Assembly: GCA_900319985.1 (NCBI GenBank)
Contig: ONQL01000081.1
Location: 1 to 5,762, forward strand
DNA length: 5,762 nt
Direction of reading: 5' to 3'
DNA from: an uncultured Methanobrevibacter sp.
GTDB taxonomy: Archaea; Methanobacteriota; Methanobacteria; Methanobacteriales; Methanobacteriaceae
Shown here: positions 4,455-5,762 of the stretch, piece after piece
Layout of the letters: each line of letters starts with the position of its first letter
Position numbering within the stretch: the stretch's first letter is position 1
Notes under the pieces: generated by a model
Told to the model about the DNA's origin: nothing
Seen by the model: the letters and a program-made list of their open reading frames with translations, nothing else
Databases searched by the model: none
Program-made: the position numbers and the translations under genes

Positions 4455-5762
4455 TTTAACAGTGATTTTAACTGTTTTAGTTAAAGCATTGTAATATTTG
4501 TTTCCTGCAAATTTAACTTTAGCAGTATATTTGCCTCTTTTAGTTAATTTGGTAATTTTAAATGTAGCTTTACCTTTACTGTTGGTTGTAGCTTTATAGG
4601 TTTTACCTTTAACTTTTAAGGTAACTTTAACTTTTTTCATGACTTTGTTTTTATTGGTTTTCAAAACAATAGAATATTTTTTAGTTTTGGTTTTAACCTT
4701 GTAAGTCACTTTTGTTTTAGCGGCCATTTTAGGAGTTGCTTTTTTAACTGCAACTTTAGATTTTACGCTAGATTCTTTGTAGTTGTCATTTCCTGCAAAT
4801 TTAACTGTGGCAACATAAGTTTTTGGAGCTAAATTAGGAAGAGTAAGACTAACTTGACCTTTATCATTAGTAGTTCTAACATAATTTTTACCATTTAAAT
4901 TAATGGTAACCTTAACGCCTGAAACCGCTTTTCCGTTACTGTCTTTTAAAGTGGCAACTAATTTTTTAGCTACATTGTAAACTTTTGTTACACTTGGAGC
5001 AGTAATTTTAGTTGCATTTTTAACAGCAGGAGTTTCTTTAGTTTTAGTTACGACAATGATTTGTTGTAATGCTGTGAAACTGCCTGATACACCACTGAAA
5101 ATTACAGAGACATCATTTTTATCTTTAACTGTGGCTGTAATGTCTTTAGTGTATAAATCGGTAGATTGAGAAGATCCGTTCCATGGGTGAGCTTCGCTTT
5201 CACCATTAATTACAACAGTGCCTCTACCGTCAACAGCACCGTTAGCAAAAATATAAGCAACAGCATTATTGATGTTAGCAGAATCAACATCAATTGCAGA
5301 GTCTACACGAATTGGATTGGTGAGTCCACCGTAGGAACCTAACAAATCAGCACCATTATAAATGTAGACATCTTTTTCGACATTGCTGCCAGTAGTGTTG
5401 TACATGTAGACTAAAGTAGTTGGATAAACACCAGCAGAACCAGTCTTATTCAAATCAAGAACATTATCACCATTAACAAGATAGTCAGTAACATCAAATA
5501 CAACTACACCAGAACCACTGTTAGCCTTCAAGTTACTTGCATCACGGCTGAAGAAAACAGGAGTTAACCTATTATTGTTCAAAGTAACATTGAACATGTT
5601 AATATTATCATTAGTTCCACCATAAGTATAAGTCACATAAATAAACGCTTTAACCAAAGTATCATTTTGAGATAATACAACAGGGAAACTGGTTAATGCA
5701 TATTTAGTAGTACCAGTAGCATAAGTACCATTAGTCAAAATAACCATATCTCCAGTAATGGT
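4449..5762 (-). CDS. adhesin-like surface protein, DUF3344 region plus two Ig-like repeats, N-terminus outside window
   Basis: The C-terminal 437 residues of a secreted or wall-associated protein. The frame is open to the window edge (five codons precede the Met codon at 5747), so that Met is probably internal and any signal peptide lies outside. Numbering from that Met, residues 1-238 form a Ser/Thr/Asn/Gly-rich beta region resembling DUF3344: VVVFDVTDYLVNGDN at 81-95, LVYMYNTT at 112-119 and DVYIYNGADLL at 126-136. Two Ig-like repeats follow at about 250-336 and 345-432, sharing TTNxKG and VKFAGN motifs 96 residues apart. The last 89 residues hold 30 Lys, 1 Arg and no Asp or Glu. There is no C-terminal membrane helix or sortase-like signal, so the basic repeats may hold the protein to the anionic wall. 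This architecture is common among Methanobrevibacter adhesin-like proteins; a binding target is unknown. Few Cys or catalytic motifs are visible, which argues against an enzyme. Confidence 0.85.
   Translation of the reverse strand, partial: TITGDMVILTNGTYATGTTKYALTSFPVVLSQNDTLVKAFIYVTYTYGGTNDNINMFNVTLNNNRLTPVFFSRDASNLKANSGSGVVVFDVTDYLVNGDNVLDLNKTGSAGVYPTTLVYMYNTTGSNVEKDVYIYNGADLLGSYGGLTNPIRVDSAIDVDSANINNAVAYIFANGAVDGRGTVVINGESEAHPWNGSSQSTDLYTKDITATVKDKNDVSVIFSGVSGSFTALQQIIVVTKTKETPAVKNATKITAPSVTKVYNVAKKLVATLKDSNGKAVSGVKVTINLNGKNYVRTTNDKGQVSLTLPNLAPKTYVATVKFAGNDNYKESSVKSKVAVKKATPKMAAKTKVTYKVKTKTKKYSIVLKTNKNKVMKKVKVTLKVKGKTYKATTNSKGKATFKITKLTKRGKYTAKVKFAGNKYYNALTKTVKITVKK
4452..5000 (-). repeat. 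two tandem Ig-like repeat units, period 288 bp
   Basis: The repeat units are about 5000-4740 and 4715-4452. Protein motifs recur exactly 96 codons apart: TTNDKGQVSL against TTNSKGKATF, and VKFAGNDNY against VKFAGNKYY. At DNA level an 18-base word, tttcctgcaaatttaact on the plus strand, is identical at 4501-4518 and 4789-4806. Most of the rest has diverged, so this is an old duplication or a conserved fold rather than a recent copy. Confidence 0.8.

Noticed and set aside
5745..5747. Met codon as the start of the adhesin-like gene
   Set aside because: The frame stays open to the edge, no signal peptide or ribosome binding site is visible, and the DUF3344-like region seems to begin earlier.
1..5762. 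CRISPR array, tRNA, rRNA, insertion sequence or defence system
   Set aside because: No regularly spaced repeats, no tRNA-like cloverleaf, no transposase or nuclease motifs and no terminal inverted repeats were seen.

Overview
The window looks like chromosome from a low-GC methanogenic archaeon of the Methanobacteriales, most likely a Methanobrevibacter species. Three things point there. The first gene is F420-dependent methylenetetrahydromethanopterin dehydrogenase, a core enzyme of methanogenesis. The last gene has the make-up of the adhesin-like surface proteins abundant in Methanobrevibacter. Intergenic DNA is very AT-rich, with archaeal TATA-like elements and long T-tract terminators. The assignment rests on recognised protein families, not on a database search.

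Layout. Positions 2-517 (+) hold the 3' part of mtd. A short convergent region with terminators for both directions follows (about 463-574). Everything else is on the minus strand, listed here in transcription order from the right edge. 5762-4449 is a DUF3344/Ig-repeat adhesin-like protein whose 5' end is outside the window; it ends in a strong hairpin terminator. 4363-3779 is an iron-sulfur flavoprotein of the Isf type. 3730-2171 is a 14-helix MATE/Wzx/SpoVB-type lipid-linked glycan flippase. 2098-1406 is a ModE-type molybdate/tungstate-responsive regulator with two TOBE/Mop subdomains. 1389-1189 is a small 2[4Fe-4S] ferredoxin. 1149-571 is hisB, imidazoleglycerol-phosphate dehydratase, ending in a hairpin terminator that contains its own stop codon. 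No stretch over 300 bases lacks a gene.

How the genes may work together. modE, the ferredoxin and hisB are closely spaced (16 and 39 bases) behind one good TATA box, so they are probably one transcript. A metal-oxyanion regulator next to a ferredoxin suggests a link to the Mo/W formylmethanofuran step or its electron supply, but hisB shows no evident functional tie. The flavoprotein and flippase are 48 bases apart and may also be co-transcribed. The flippase and adhesin both concern the cell surface.

There is no clear undescribed multi-gene system here. The observations most worth a second look are the abnormal C-terminal end of mtd, where codon usage switches abruptly and the frame reads through terminator-like T tracts; the charge gradient in the adhesin, whose last 89 residues hold 30 Lys, 1 Arg and no acidic residue; the duplicated ATTATAAT palindrome at the modE start; and the two terminators whose stems contain the upstream gene's stop codon.
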